Positions 47,068-57,264 of a stretch of DNA of 64,000 nucleotides are shown piece by piece (position 1 is the first letter of the stretch; every line of letters begins with the position of its first letter). Origin of the DNA: Algicola sagamiensis DSM 14643. Its GTDB lineage: Bacteria > Pseudomonadota > Gammaproteobacteria > Enterobacterales > Alteromonadaceae. The notes beneath the pieces are model-generated. The model saw only the letters and a list, made by a program, of their open reading frames with translations, was not told where the DNA came from and searched no databases. Location of the stretch: positions 62,001 to 126,000 of the forward strand of contig NZ_KB894502.1 in NCBI RefSeq assembly GCF_000374485.1, given 5' to 3'. The translations under genes and the position numbers were made by a program.

Positions 47068-50000
47068 TTAAAAATCTTCCCACTCTTCATCATTATCATT
47101 AAAGTCTGGCATGGCAAGGCCCCCACTGTTTGCTGGCTCTGCTTTTGGTGGAGCAACTTTCTTAGTCGCTACTTTTGCAGGTTTTGAGATGGCTGGCTCT
47201 GGAGCGGAAGCGACTGGTGCTCGTGGTGCTGTTGGCACTGCGCTTGTGTGGCCCTGACCAATACTAAAGAAGCTCATCAACTGCACCATACCTTGAGATT
47301 CTTGCGCCATATTTTCTGTCGCTGCGCTTGTTTCTTCAACCAAAGCGGAGTTTTGCTGGGTCATATTATCCATTTGCGCAATGGCCTGGTTAACCTGCTC
47401 AATCCCCATCGTTTGTTCTTCAGCGGCTTGACTGACTTCAGCAATGATTTCACTTACTTTCTTCACAGAATCAACAATTTCATTGAGCGTTTCGCCAGAC
47501 TCATTCACCAAACGAGAACCGTCTTCGACTTTATTCACAGAGTCGCGGATCAAGTCTTTAATCTCTTTTGCGGCTGAAGCAGAACGTTGTGCGAGGTTTC
47601 GAACTTCACCTGCGACAACGGCAAATCCACGTCCTTGCTCCCCAGCTCTTGCTGCCTCAACCGCAGCATTGAGTGCGAGAAGGTTGGTCTGGAAAGCAAT
47701 TTCATCGATGACGCCAATAATATCGGAGATTTTCTTACTTGCTTCGTTGATTTCAGTCATTGCATTGATGGCTCGTTCAACAACCGTACCGCCATCAGCT
47801 GCTTTTTCCTGTGCTTCTTTGGACAGGCTGTTTGCATGCTGTGCGTTGTCAGAACTTTGTTTGACGGTACTGGTCATTTCTTCCATGCTGGATGCTGTTT
47901 CTTCTAGTGAAGAAGCTTGTTGTTCTGTTCTTGCGCTCAAGTCGGTGGAGCCAGATGCGATTTCATTTGCATTACTTTGAATACCGATGGATGCTTCTCG
48001 AATTTTACCGATGACATCAGTCAGTTTGTTGACGGTATCATTCACATCAGTTTTTAACTGCCCGAATGCACCTTCATAATCCCGGGTAATGTTTTCGGTT
48101 AAATCTCCGCGAGCCATGGCTCCAAGGACTCTCAAGACATCGTTGATTCCTTCGTTGGTCGTTTCCATCAGCGAGTTTAAGCGCTGGCTGAGGACTTTAA
48201 AGAATCCATCTTTATCCGATAAGTCGATTGCTTGGGTAAAGTCACCGCGACTCGCACTTTCGACCAAGTGATCAATCTGCTTCTCAATCATGACTTCAGA
48301 GGTACGATCATTCCATTCGATGATGGTCCCAACTCTTTCACCATTCATATCCAGCCAAGGTGTGGCGATCAGCCCGAAGGTCAGTTCTTCAACCTTGATT
48401 TCCGTTTTAAATACATCGTTGAGGTTGCCAATCATACGACGTTGGTGGCTTGGGTTTTTGTGGAAGATATCTACATTGGTACCAATGAGTTTTTGTGAAT
48501 CAAAGTTTGGCAACACTTTTTGCAGCTCACGCTCACGGTTTTTGAGCATTTTCATGTTTTCTTCATTGATATAAACAATTTCCATATTGTTGTTGGCAAG
48601 CATCACGTTGGCCTGACAGACAGCCAGCGCATTTGCTCTTAGAGAAACTTTCTGGCTTTCTGCTGCTTCCTGTTTTTGTTGTGTGATATCCGTTGCATAT
48701 TTGACCACTTTGAATGGTTTTCCATTGACATCCATAATCGGGTTATATGAAGCTTGGATCCATATTTCATTGCCACCTTTACCAACACGTTTATATTCGT
48801 TTGATTCGTATTCGCCCCGGTTTAATTTCTCCCAGAATGCCTTGTATTCAGCACTATTTGCGAACTCATCTTCGACAAATATCCGGTGGTGTTTACCTTG
48901 AATTTCCTTGAGAGAGTAACCAACGGTTTTTAAGAAGTTTTCATTGGCCGTGAGAATGGTACCATCCATATTGAACTCAATGACCGCTTGCGCCTTGCCG
49001 ATGGCTTCCAGTTGGCCAGAGAAGTCCGCAAATTGGAGTTTCTGAGCGGTGACATCTGTCGCATACTTCACGATTTTAAATGGTCTACCATTCACATCAA
49101 GAATTGGATTGTAAGAGGCTTGTATCCAGATTTCCTGATTGCCTTTGCCAAATCTACGGTACTCATCTGCTTCGTATTCACCACGTCCAAGCTTTTCCCA
49201 GAAAGCTTTATATTCAGCGCTTTCAGCAAATTTTGGATCCACAAACATCCGATGATGCTTACCTTTGATTTCGTCGAGTGTGTAACCGACAGTGCTTAAG
49301 AAGTTCTCGTTCGCATCGACGATGGTACCGTCCATATTAAACTCAATGACGGCTTGTGCTTTATCAATGGCAGATATCTGACCTGAAAAGTCAGCGAATT
49401 GGAGTTTTTGCGCGGTGATGTCCGTTGCGTATTTCACGACTTTATAGGGTTTACCATTTATGTCTAGAATCGGGTTGTAGGATGCTTGGATCCAGATCTC
49501 TTTGCCATTCTTACCAAAGCGTTGGTACTCGTTTGACTCATATTCACCGCGATTGAGTCTTTCCCAAAAGGCCTTATATTCAGGGCTATTGGCAACCCGA
49601 GACGAGACAAACATCCGGTGATGTTGTCCTTTGATTTCATCGAGCGAGTAGCCCATCGCGTTAAGGAAATTCTCATTGGCATCATGGATGGTGCCGTCCA
49701 TATTAAATTCAATGACAGCTTGAGCTTTCCCAATGGCTTCTAGCTGGCCAGCTACATCCGCATTTCTCATCTTTTGAGCAGTGATGTCTGATGCGTATTT
49801 GACAACTTTATAGGGCTTTCCATTGAGATCAAAAATAGGGTTGTAGGAAGCTTGGATCCAAATTTCTTTACCGCCTTTACCAAAACGTTGGTACTCGTTT
49901 GCCTCATATTCACCACGGCCAAGTTTATCCCAAAATGCCTTGTACTCTTGGCTCTTCCCATACTTGCTATCGACAAACATCCGGTGATGCTGCCCTTGAA

Positions 50001-51666
50001 TTTCCTCCAAGGTATAACCCATCGCATTTAAGAAGTTTTCGTTTGCTGTAATGATGGTGCCATCCATATTAAACTCGATGACTGCTTGTGCTTTACTAAT
50101 CGCATTGATTTGACCTGACGTGTTCGCATTTTCGAGCTTTTGAGCTGTTATATCGGTTGCATATTTGACGACTTTGAATGGTTTTCCATTCATATCAAAA
50201 ATCGGATTATAAGATGCCTGTATCCAGATTTCTTTATTCCCTTTACCGTAGCGTTGAAACTCATTCGTCATGTATTCGCCACGGTTCAATTTATCCCAGA
50301 ACGCCTGATATTCCGGACTTTTACCGTAACTTTCTTCGACAAACATCCGGTGGTGATGACCTTGAATTTCAACAAGTGAATAACCCATAGCGTTTAAGAA
50401 GTTATCATTCGCTGTAATGATCGTGCCATCCATATTAAACTCGATGACGGCTTGGGCTTTACTGATGGCATCAAGTTGTCCTTGAAAATTAGCACGTTGC
50501 ATTTTTTGATCAGTCACATCGGATGCATATTTGACGACTTTAAATGGACGACCATGAATATCAAATACAGGATTGTAAGAGGCTTGGATCCAGATTTCTT
50601 TGCCTCCTTTCCCAAATCGCTGGTATTCACCACTATCAAATTTTCCTTGCTTGAGGTCTTCCCAGAATTTTTTGTATTCTGGGCTGTTTGCATATTGGGG
50701 ATCGACAAACATGCGATGGTGCTGTCCTTTCACTTCATCAAGTGTATAACCCATCGCATTCAGGAAATTCTCGTTTGCAGAGATAATCGTGCCATCTAAA
50801 TAAAATTCGATGACAGCCTGGGATTTACTAATCGCATCAATTTGGGAAATAAAATTGGCAGATTGTTGTTTTTGCTCCGTGATTAATGTGGCAAATTTAA
50901 TAACTTTTTGAGGAACTTTGTGATCATCCAAGATTGGGTTATATGATGCTTGAAGCCAGATAGGGCGATCACCTTTTGCCACTCTTTGATATTCAGCACT
51001 TTGGAATTCACCTTGATTCAACTTATTCCAGAATTCTGCGTAATCATTGCTGTCTCTTTCTTCTGGATTGACAAACATCTTGTGATGTTTACCTTTGATT
51101 TCATCCAGCGTATAACCAACGGCATTGAGGAAGTTATCATTGGCGGTAATAATTGTGCCATCCATATTGAATTCGATCACGGCCTGGCTGTGATTGATGG
51201 CATTGAGTAATCCGTGATAGGCACGGCTTTCGTTTTCCTGTTCTGTAATATTCAACCCATGCATAATGACTTTGTTTGGGCGACCATCCACATGATCTAG
51301 AATAGGTTTATAGGATGTTTGAACAAATAACTCTCTACCACCTTTTGTGACATATCGAGACTTTTTGCAGGTACTTTCACCGCGGGCGAGGTTTTTCCAG
51401 AACTCGTGATACTCAGCGCTTTTTTTAAATTCAGCATCGATAAACATTCGATGATGCTTATTCTTAATTTCATCCAGACGATATCCCATCAGCTTCAAGA
51501 AGTTATCATTGGCTGTGATCACCGTACCATCGAGATTAAACTCAACCACTGTCTGCAAATCATTGAGTGCAGAAACTTTTGCTTCTAGTTCCTGCATATG
51601 TTGTAAGTTCTGGGAACTTACGCTTCCCCCAAATAACTCCTTCAAAACATTCGGTTTGAATACCAT
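47068..51666 (-). CDS. Giant soluble methyl-accepting chemotaxis protein with eight PAS repeats
   Basis: 1532 residues from the ATG at 51666 (GAGGATAGG upstream; the frame is open 18 codons further). No membrane helix. Eight near-identical PAS units of about 122 residues (roughly residues 32-1008) each carry an [11 protein letters not shown] start, a KGHHRMFV-like double-His motif and an [10 protein letters not shown] segment. Then comes a divergent ninth PAS-like region with YINEENM, a HAMP-like part and the full signalling coil ([24 protein letters not shown]). A Pro/Ala linker ends in EWEDF, fitting a CheR-tethering pentapeptide. The PAS type resembles BdlA-like receptors. It lies downstream of a histidine kinase and an H-NOX gene on the same strand. 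Confidence 0.93.
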   Translation of the reverse strand: MVFKPNVLKELFGGSVSSQNLQHMQELEAKVSALNDLQTVVEFNLDGTVITANDNFLKLMGYRLDEIKNKHHRMFIDAEFKKSAEYHEFWKNLARGESTCKKSRYVTKGGRELFVQTSYKPILDHVDGRPNKVIMHGLNITEQENESRAYHGLLNAINHSQAVIEFNMDGTIITANDNFLNAVGYTLDEIKGKHHKMFVNPEERDSNDYAEFWNKLNQGEFQSAEYQRVAKGDRPIWLQASYNPILDDHKVPQKVIKFATLITEQKQQSANFISQIDAISKSQAVIEFYLDGTIISANENFLNAMGYTLDEVKGQHHRMFVDPQYANSPEYKKFWEDLKQGKFDSGEYQRFGKGGKEIWIQASYNPVFDIHGRPFKVVKYASDVTDQKMQRANFQGQLDAISKAQAVIEFNMDGTIITANDNFLNAMGYSLVEIQGHHHRMFVEESYGKSPEYQAFWDKLNRGEYMTNEFQRYGKGNKEIWIQASYNPIFDMNGKPFKVVKYATDITAQKLENANTSGQINAISKAQAVIEFNMDGTIITANENFLNAMGYTLEEIQGQHHRMFVDSKYGKSQEYKAFWDKLGRGEYEANEYQRFGKGGKEIWIQASYNPIFDLNGKPYKVVKYASDITAQKMRNADVAGQLEAIGKAQAVIEFNMDGTIHDANENFLNAMGYSLDEIKGQHHRMFVSSRVANSPEYKAFWERLNRGEYESNEYQRFGKNGKEIWIQASYNPILDINGKPYKVVKYATDITAQKLQFADFSGQISAIDKAQAVIEFNMDGTIVDANENFLSTVGYTLDEIKGKHHRMFVDPKFAESAEYKAFWEKLGRGEYEADEYRRFGKGNQEIWIQASYNPILDVNGRPFKIVKYATDVTAQKLQFADFSGQLEAIGKAQAVIEFNMDGTILTANENFLKTVGYSLKEIQGKHHRIFVEDEFANSAEYKAFWEKLNRGEYESNEYKRVGKGGNEIWIQASYNPIMDVNGKPFKVVKYATDITQQKQEAAESQKVSLRANALAVCQANVMLANNNMEIVYINEENMKMLKNRERELQKVLPNFDSQKLIGTNVDIFHKNPSHQRRMIGNLNDVFKTEIKVEELTFGLIATPWLDMNGERVGTIIEWNDRTSEVMIEKQIDHLVESASRGDFTQAIDLSDKDGFFKVLSQRLNSLMETTNEGINDVLRVLGAMARGDLTENITRDYEGAFGQLKTDVNDTVNKLTDVIGKIREASIGIQSNANEIASGSTDLSARTEQQASSLEETASSMEEMTSTVKQSSDNAQHANSLSKEAQEKAADGGTVVERAINAMTEINEASKKISDIIGVIDEIAFQTNLLALNAAVEAARAGEQGRGFAVVAGEVRNLAQRSASAAKEIKDLIRDSVNKVEDGSRLVNESGETLNEIVDSVKKVSEIIAEVSQAAEEQTMGIEQVNQAIAQMDNMTQQNSALVEETSAATENMAQESQGMVQLMSFFSIGQGHTSAVPTAPRAPVASAPEPAISKPAKVATKKVAPPKAEPANSGGLAMPDFNDNDEEWEDF
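48640..51570 (-). repeat. Eight tandem PAS-coding repeats, about 366 bp each
   Basis: Within the receptor gene, the 122-residue PAS unit is repeated eight times with strong similarity at protein level and visible similarity at DNA level. Unit edges are approximate. The first two units are the most divergent. Confidence 0.85.
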
Positions 51667-51933
51667 GTGCCTATCCTCGTCATATTTTTTGCGTTTTTGA
51701 GGGTGTAAATCATGTTGCATACAACAATCATTACCGCAGCTTTATATCGTCCAGAGAAGTAGATTAAATGACAAATAAAGACAATGAATTTCATGCAATT
51801 GGCAAGATATACCCTACCCGATATAGGTAAATAGTAGACGGGATTTTCTATAAAACAATTTGCAAGCTTGAGGCGTTTCTGATCTTTATAACAAGTAGGA
51901 TTTTTGTGGGAGCGAAACTGTTCTATAAAAAAA

Positions 51934-52890
51934 TTACTTGGGAATTGTCATGCTAAAACGCGTTTTTCCTTCAGATTCTTCGACGGAGATATTGCCCTGA
52001 TGTGATTGAGCACAGGCTTCAACCAAGCATAACCCGAGGCCAAGTTGATCTTCTGTTGTTGCTGTGGTTACAAAAGGCTCGAATAATTGAGATCTGACAC
52101 TATCGTGGATCCCGCAACCGGAATCGATGACACTGATGGTAACGCTCGTTTCTGATGTATCAATCACACAGTGGATCTCTTTTTTCTCACTGTTTTTGCA
52201 TGCGTAAATAGCATTATTGAGTAGCTCAAGGAGCGCATTAGAAAAAACATCTTCTTGGCACTGAATGATTGGCTGTTTATTAGTGATGAGCTTGAATGTA
52301 TATGCTGGGTGATAAGATTGGCTGAATTTATCGATTAACTGTGAAAGATATTCATAAAGATTGAAGGTTGCTTTGGTTTGCTCTGTAACAGAGGTGAGAT
52401 TGAGCAAAGAGCTGGTAATTTTAGCTATACGTTGACTACCTTGTAGACACGTTTGCAACATCTCGTGGGCATCTTCAATCAAAAATTCTGCGTCTTCATC
52501 CACGAATAGTTGACGAAATCTTTGGCTTTGGAAATCCTGGATACCAGCATCAGTTAACAGACATTTTGTGAGTTCGAAAAAGGTATTTTGTATACCAACG
52601 AAGGATTGCAATGATTCTAGATTACTCTGCATATAGCCAACCGGCGTATTGATCTGATGGGCGACTGCCGCAGCAAGGCGACCAATGGAAGCCATTTTCT
52701 CAGCCTGTACGAGGCTGCTTTGTGTGTCCTTGAGCTTTTTCAGTGTTGCTTCGAGTTCTTCATTTCGTTTTTCTATTGCAATTTTTGCTTCGTACAGCTC
52801 GGTCGATTTTGTTTCAAGCAACGACTCAGCGTGCTTTCTTGCTTTTCTTTCCCGTTCTAATAAACGGTGAATGGTTTCTTGGCTGGTCAT
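51934..52890 (-). CDS. Cytoplasmic sensor histidine kinase, H-NOX partner
   Basis: 318 residues from the ATG at 52890, eight bases after the H-NOX stop. A long coiled-coil (about 5-70) is followed by the dimerisation helix with phospho-His H78 in AAAVAHQINTPVGYM, N-box ELLNNAIYAC, and ATP-binding G-boxes DSGCGIHD and LGLGLCLVEAC. There is no membrane helix, own sensor domain or receiver, as known for HnoK-type kinases regulated by a stand-alone H-NOX. The cognate response regulator is not in the window. Confidence 0.88.
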   Translation of the reverse strand: MTSQETIHRLLERERKARKHAESLLETKSTELYEAKIAIEKRNEELEATLKKLKDTQSSLVQAEKMASIGRLAAAVAHQINTPVGYMQSNLESLQSFVGIQNTFFELTKCLLTDAGIQDFQSQRFRQLFVDEDAEFLIEDAHEMLQTCLQGSQRIAKITSSLLNLTSVTEQTKATFNLYEYLSQLIDKFSQSYHPAYTFKLITNKQPIIQCQEDVFSNALLELLNNAIYACKNSEKKEIHCVIDTSETSVTISVIDSGCGIHDSVRSQLFEPFVTTATTEDQLGLGLCLVEACAQSHQGNISVEESEGKTRFSMTIPK

Positions 52891-52898
52891 AGAGTCAA

Positions 52899-53426
52899 TT
52901 AGTGATAGCGAATATGGAAGTGGCAACAGTTTTCTTCATCTTTTCGCTCAACATTCGCTTCTTGAGGAAAGTGCTTAATCGTCGCATCAATTAAACCATG
53001 AGCGTAATCAAATAACTTTCTGGGTGAGGTGTAGGTCATTACCATTGTTTTACTGTCAGGGTATTGATATTGAAACTCTGGGACGAAAGCGGATGGATAT
53101 AACTTTTTCACTTCAACATGAATAATCGGATCGACGGATTCTAAAAATTTTTTGCTGGAGTCCTGTTTAAAAAAGTGTTCATAATTATTTTTAAAGTAGT
53201 CGAAGCTAAATAAACCGAATTGATAAAGCAGGTCAGGGATGGGGATTGATTTTTTCTCAGAAATGGTTGAGACAAGCTGAAGAATTTCTTCATCACTATA
53301 GGTACCCGCTGAAGTGTATATCCCTTCTGACTCCAGATCATTTTCGGTGATCACTTCATCCCAAAACTCAAACCCAAAAACGCCTTCAACCATTTCATTT
53401 AACATATTAAACACGATACCTTTCAT
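52899..53426 (-). CDS. H-NOX heme nitric-oxide sensor
   Basis: Heme-binding gas sensor, 175 residues, the family length. The proximal heme ligand is H103 in PIIHVEVKKLYP, and the propionate-binding Y-x-S-x-R motif is Y132/S134/R136 in MTYTSPRKL. In facultative bacteria such proteins bind NO and inhibit a partner kinase. The kinase gene follows after eight bases. The C terminus is CCHFHIRYH; the two cysteines and histidines could bind zinc, as seen in some H-NOX proteins. Confidence 0.94.
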   Translation of the reverse strand: MKGIVFNMLNEMVEGVFGFEFWDEVITENDLESEGIYTSAGTYSDEEILQLVSTISEKKSIPIPDLLYQFGLFSFDYFKNNYEHFFKQDSSKKFLESVDPIIHVEVKKLYPSAFVPEFQYQYPDSKTMVMTYTSPRKLFDYAHGLIDATIKHFPQEANVERKDEENCCHFHIRYH

Positions 53427-53491
53427 TGATTTATCCTTAATTTTATTTTGAAAAGTCAGTAGTCACTAATATTGAAACTATAGTCAAAAAA

Positions 53492-54043
53492 TTAGGAAGA
53501 TTTTTCAAAGAAAAACTTTTCTTCAATTTGAAATGCTTTATTGCCATATGGCTTGACTTCTTTATAGATGGTGAGGGCATTTTGATCTCGATTGATTTGG
53601 TATCGGATCATGGCGGGTTTATCATCGAAAAGGCTGGCTTCAATCAGTCGCATCCGTAGGACTTTTTTTTCTGGCTCAACGCTGAGCGCGATGACATCTC
53701 GGGTCACTTTTTTAACGGATAGCCCTTGAACACGAGTCAAATGAAATAGAAATTTATCTTCTTCTGGGGAAATAAGTTCAAACATTTCTGCACCATTTAC
53801 TGCATCCAAAAAAACGAAATTAAATGACCAGAAGTTCTCAAGTATTGAGGGAGATACAGTGAGGCTGGTGGGGCGAAGAACCCGATTTTTCTTATCTGCT
53901 TCGTCACGGGCTTCAACTTTACCTTTCCATTTTCCGGCGAGCATATGCAGTGCATCATTGAGTTTATTGCCTTCCGAGTGAGCGGGAAGCATAAATACAG
54001 AGAGTATTAGCAAAAGTAAAGATACGAACGGGTGCTTGTTCAT
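53492..54043 (-). CDS. Unknown secreted lipocalin-like protein
   Basis: 183 residues with a signal peptide (about residues 1-23, ending PAHS). The mature part begins with the LAGKWKGKVEARDE segment typical of small beta-barrel carrier or heat-domain-like periplasmic proteins, followed by alternating strands. No family is certain. It lies 65 bases upstream of H-NOX on the same strand and could be co-transcribed. Confidence 0.65.
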   Translation of the reverse strand: MNKHPFVSLLLLILSVFMLPAHSEGNKLNDALHMLAGKWKGKVEARDEADKKNRVLRPTSLTVSPSILENFWSFNFVFLDAVNGAEMFELISPEEDKFLFHLTRVQGLSVKKVTRDVIALSVEPEKKVLRMRLIEASLFDDKPAMIRYQINRDQNALTIYKEVKPYGNKAFQIEEKFFFEKSS

Positions 54044-54114
54044 TATTGATTTCCTAAGAAATTGAAAGTTATAGGTTCTATATCAGGAACAATAACGGAA
54101 TTTATTCAAGTCTG

Positions 54115-54876
54115 CTATTCCTTTTTGGGGCTGGTGATGCCGTACTTTTTCAATAAAAGTTGTAATTGACCTGTTGTTGTAAGCTCATCAATAAACTGGT
54201 TCATCGTTTTTACATCAGGAATCGATTCAGGCCGAAGCAGAATCGTAAATTCATAAACCTGATCGTATTTTTTTGACTCCATGAGCTTCTCGGCTTTAAG
54301 TGGTTGGCGCATTTTGTAGCGTTCGAGATAAGATTGAGTCACCACAGCAATGTCTCCGCGGTTTGCTAATATCATGTTGATACTGTCCCGATTGCTTGCT
54401 GTTGTTTCTATATTAAAATTCTTCTTTAGAAATTGGATATCACTGTTGAAGTTGGCAAAGCCATAGTGATAACCGAGTATCCCAATGATCCGCTTTGTGG
54501 CCATGTTGTCGAAGTAGTTTTGCTTTTTCCCGGGGGTTGCCAGTGTGATATAGACTTCGCCACCTTTGTGGAAAACCTGAGTTGTGACAATAGATTCTTT
54601 CTCCCATCCCCAACGTGCCATTTCAAAAAAGATCATATCAAACTGGCCTTGCTTGAGTGCTCGATATCGACGATTTGGGGATGTAAAGACGAATTGAAAA
54701 TTATATTTTTTCTGGTGTTCGTTGAGTAGAGCAATGAGATCAGGAGTGATCCCTTGGATATGACCTGAGTCCGATTGTTCGACGTAAGGAGGAAACAGGT
54801 AGCCGCCGACTTTGACATCCATCGCGGCGTATACAGGCAGGCTCAGAATACAGGTTAGAATTAAGAAGAGCTTCAC
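54115..54876 (-). CDS. Periplasmic solute-binding protein, family 3 type
   Basis: 253 residues: signal peptide (about 1-18, ending VYAA), then the amino-acid-binding-protein fold with VGGYLFPPYVEQ, GITPDLIALLNE, RRYRALKQGQFDMIFFE and GDIAVVTQSYLERY. No permease or ATPase genes adjoin it, so it may be an orphan binding protein or a sensor-type ligand binder rather than a transport component. It is 71 bases upstream of the secreted protein gene on the same strand. Confidence 0.85.
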   Translation of the reverse strand: MKLFLILTCILSLPVYAAMDVKVGGYLFPPYVEQSDSGHIQGITPDLIALLNEHQKKYNFQFVFTSPNRRYRALKQGQFDMIFFEMARWGWEKESIVTTQVFHKGGEVYITLATPGKKQNYFDNMATKRIIGILGYHYGFANFNSDIQFLKKNFNIETTASNRDSINMILANRGDIAVVTQSYLERYKMRQPLKAEKLMESKKYDQVYEFTILLRPESIPDVKTMNQFIDELTTTGQLQLLLKKYGITSPKKE

Positions 54877-54954
54877 ATGCTTCCTCGTTTAGAATCAATC
54901 AGGATATCAATACGATATCTACAGAAAGATTCTAAACGATAAGCAGAAATTGTG

Positions 54955-56172
54955 TTAGTTGATCTCTTTGTTTAATGCTTGCCTTAAGACGAGATAGCCC
55001 ACGATACCAGAAAGAATTGAGCCCATTAAGATCCCAAGTTTGTCTTGGAATAAGAAGTTATCTCCAGTTTGCTCAAAGGCAAGACTGGCAATAAATAAAC
55101 TCATCGTAAAGCCAATACCACAGAGGAAGCTCACACCAAATAAACTGCCCCAGTTCATATTTTTGGGTAATTGGGCTAGCTTCAATTTCACGGCAACCCA
55201 ACAAAAACCAAAAATACCAATTGGTTTTCCGAGAAATAAACCAAGCGCTATACCAAGTGGAACCTGATGAAGCAAACTGTCTATTGTAACCCCGCTTAGA
55301 GCAACACCAGCATTGGCGAAAGCAAAGATAGGTAATATCGCGAATGCAACAACACCATGTAGGTTATGCTCTAACTCTTTGAGTGGAGACCTATCGGGGT
55401 GATGTATATCTTTGATTGGAATAAACATCGCGAGTAAAACACCAGCTAAAGTCGCATGTACACCAGACTTGAGAAGAGAAACCCATAAGATGACGCCAAC
55501 AAAGATATAGGGCGAGGTTGTCATGGTTTTTCTTCGGTTAAGAAACAGTAAGAATGTAAGACAAATGATTGCAGAGATGAGTGCAACCACAGATATTTTG
55601 TCGGTATAAAACAGTGCGATGATAATAATTGCGCCAATATCATCAAAAATAGCAAGTGATGTTAAGAATAGTTTGAGTTGAATCGGCACTTTTGGCCCAA
55701 GCAACGTTAAGATACCAAGCGCAAAAGCAATATCAGTTGCGGCTGGGATTGCCCAACCATTGATCGCTTGGGGATCGTTGTAATTAAAAGCGACATAAAT
55801 CCCGGCTGGAATCGCCATCCCGCCAACGGCCGCAATACCTGGCATCACGACTTGTTCGGGCTTGGATAGTTCGCCTTCCATGACTTCACGTTTCAGTTCT
55901 AGCCCGACTAAAAAGAAGAAGATAGCCATGAGTCCATCATTTACCCATAAAATCAATGGTTTGGATATCTGGAATGTGCCAATCTGAACAGCAACCAGTA
56001 ATTGGTTAAAATTATCATATAAGGTGGATAATGGAGTATTTGCGGCAATGATCGCAATCACTGCGATCGCCATGAGTAAAATCCCTGAGGCAGACTCCAG
56101 TTGGAAGAAGCTTTTTAATGCATCGGAAAAGCCATTACTTTGTCCATTGGAATTGGCGTGTTTCTTTTTCAT
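54955..56172 (-). CDS. nhaA: Na+/H+ antiporter NhaA
   Basis: Inner-membrane antiporter for sodium and pH balance, 405 residues, about 12 helices. Hallmarks are WVNDGLMAIFFFLVGLELKRE, AIPAATDIAFALGILTLLG (including the ion-binding aspartate region) and LFLTSLAIFDDIGAIIIIALFY (second Asp pair). It is separated from the upstream DUF4340 gene by a hairpin and probably has its own promoter. Confidence 0.96.
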   Translation of the reverse strand: MKKKHANSNGQSNGFSDALKSFFQLESASGILLMAIAVIAIIAANTPLSTLYDNFNQLLVAVQIGTFQISKPLILWVNDGLMAIFFFLVGLELKREVMEGELSKPEQVVMPGIAAVGGMAIPAGIYVAFNYNDPQAINGWAIPAATDIAFALGILTLLGPKVPIQLKLFLTSLAIFDDIGAIIIIALFYTDKISVVALISAIICLTFLLFLNRRKTMTTSPYIFVGVILWVSLLKSGVHATLAGVLLAMFIPIKDIHHPDRSPLKELEHNLHGVVAFAILPIFAFANAGVALSGVTIDSLLHQVPLGIALGLFLGKPIGIFGFCWVAVKLKLAQLPKNMNWGSLFGVSFLCGIGFTMSLFIASLAFEQTGDNFLFQDKLGILMGSILSGIVGYLVLRQALNKEIN

Positions 56173-56210
56173 GTGGTATTTCAGTTCTTTGTTTACGTCT
56201 CTATGAGTAA

Positions 56211-56228
56211 GCCCCGCTTAAGCAGGGC
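56211..56228 (-). terminator. Hairpin after the DUF4340 gene
   Basis: GCCCTGC, TTAA, GCGGGGC: a 7-bp stem with one G-T pair and a tetraloop, about 25 bases after the stop of the ABC-module operon and before nhaA. T-tract weak. Confidence 0.5.
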
Positions 56229-56252
56229 GTTGTTATCAGTGGGTAAAATTGA

Positions 56253-57254
56253 TCACTCTTTTGCTTCTTCTAAAGGCTCAATAAAGTCTTCTTTCTTTTT
56301 ATTTAGCTGCGAAAAATTAAAATTACTGAGTTCATATCCCCACTTTTGCCAAAGCTGACTTTGACTTTTATAGTCCCCACTTCCTTCCGTTAATAGCGCG
56401 AACTGGGCAAGCTGTTTTTCATCCTCTGTTTGGAACAACTTGATTTGGAATCGAGTACCATCAAACAAGCCAAGTTCAAGCTGGTTAACGGATGTCGCAT
56501 TATCCCAGATTTTGTCTTCCTTTTTCACTATTTTATCAAAATTTAAATCTGCAACGTTCCGGGGGAGTGCATCCAATACACTGTCGTATTTTAGCTTCAT
56601 ACCCGTTGCCATTCCATCCAATACAAACTTATCTTTATCTGATAGCTTGGTGATAGCAAAACTGTCTGACTTCACCCATTTCACATCCTTGAGAGCAAAA
56701 TGAAAAGGTGTGTTATCGATCCAGTCTTCAGGCTTTTCCGGACGCTGTATCACTTTATCAATGAGCCAGGTTTGATGCTCTTTTGCAAATCGGACATATT
56801 GTCCGCTCCCGTTTTTTGCATTCAACCCCAGAAGAATCGGAGGGGATGCTTCACTGCCTTGATATAAGTCAACTTGCATTCCCTGACTTTGAGGGTTTTG
56901 AATATCTCTAAGGCCGAGCTTTTCAAAGTACTGTTTTTTCGCTGTTTTTGGCTCAACCTTTTTCGCGGCTTTGATTGTACTGACGAATTTTCTTAAAGTC
57001 TCTTTATCTGCGGGGTAGTTATCTAGATTCGTGATCAACCAGTTTTCGCCTTCCTTCACAGCTTCAACGACGAGCGCTTGATTTGCACCCGTAATTTTAA
57101 GCTTCGTCAAATCGGTTGAGGCTTGATTGAGCGTTGGATAGAGTTGCTGGTGGGCTAATTTTTCGATACCAGACTTTTCCTTTGTGAGTAATAAGCCTGT
57201 TCCACCTAAAATAGCCCCAACAACGATAAGACCAAGCACCGTTTTTTGCTTCAT
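56253..57254 (-). CDS. DUF4340 domain protein of Gld-like ABC module
   Basis: 333 residues, start ATG at 57254 or 57257 (GGAG upstream suits 57254). One N-terminal membrane helix (about 4-22) anchors a large extracytoplasmic part with AVKEGENWLITNLDNYPADKE and WLIDKVIQRPEKPEDWID, matching DUF4340 proteins that accompany gliding-type ABC systems. Last gene of the four-gene module. Function unknown; the anchored domain probably works with the GldG-like subunit in the periplasm. Confidence 0.82.
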   Translation of the reverse strand: MKQKTVLGLIVVGAILGGTGLLLTKEKSGIEKLAHQQLYPTLNQASTDLTKLKITGANQALVVEAVKEGENWLITNLDNYPADKETLRKFVSTIKAAKKVEPKTAKKQYFEKLGLRDIQNPQSQGMQVDLYQGSEASPPILLGLNAKNGSGQYVRFAKEHQTWLIDKVIQRPEKPEDWIDNTPFHFALKDVKWVKSDSFAITKLSDKDKFVLDGMATGMKLKYDSVLDALPRNVADLNFDKIVKKEDKIWDNATSVNQLELGLFDGTRFQIKLFQTEDEKQLAQFALLTEGSGDYKSQSQLWQKWGYELSNFNFSQLNKKKEDFIEPLEEAKE

Positions 57255-57264
57255 CATGATCTCC

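Noticed and set aside
47444-47980. Open frame of 178 codons on the plus strand inside the giant receptor gene
   Set aside because: It is antisense to the highly conserved signalling domain, has no ribosome site, and its composition mirrors the repeated helical code on the other strand.
48640-51570. Regularly spaced repeats resembling an array
   Set aside because: Units are 366 bases, in frame and encode PAS domains, so this is not a CRISPR array.
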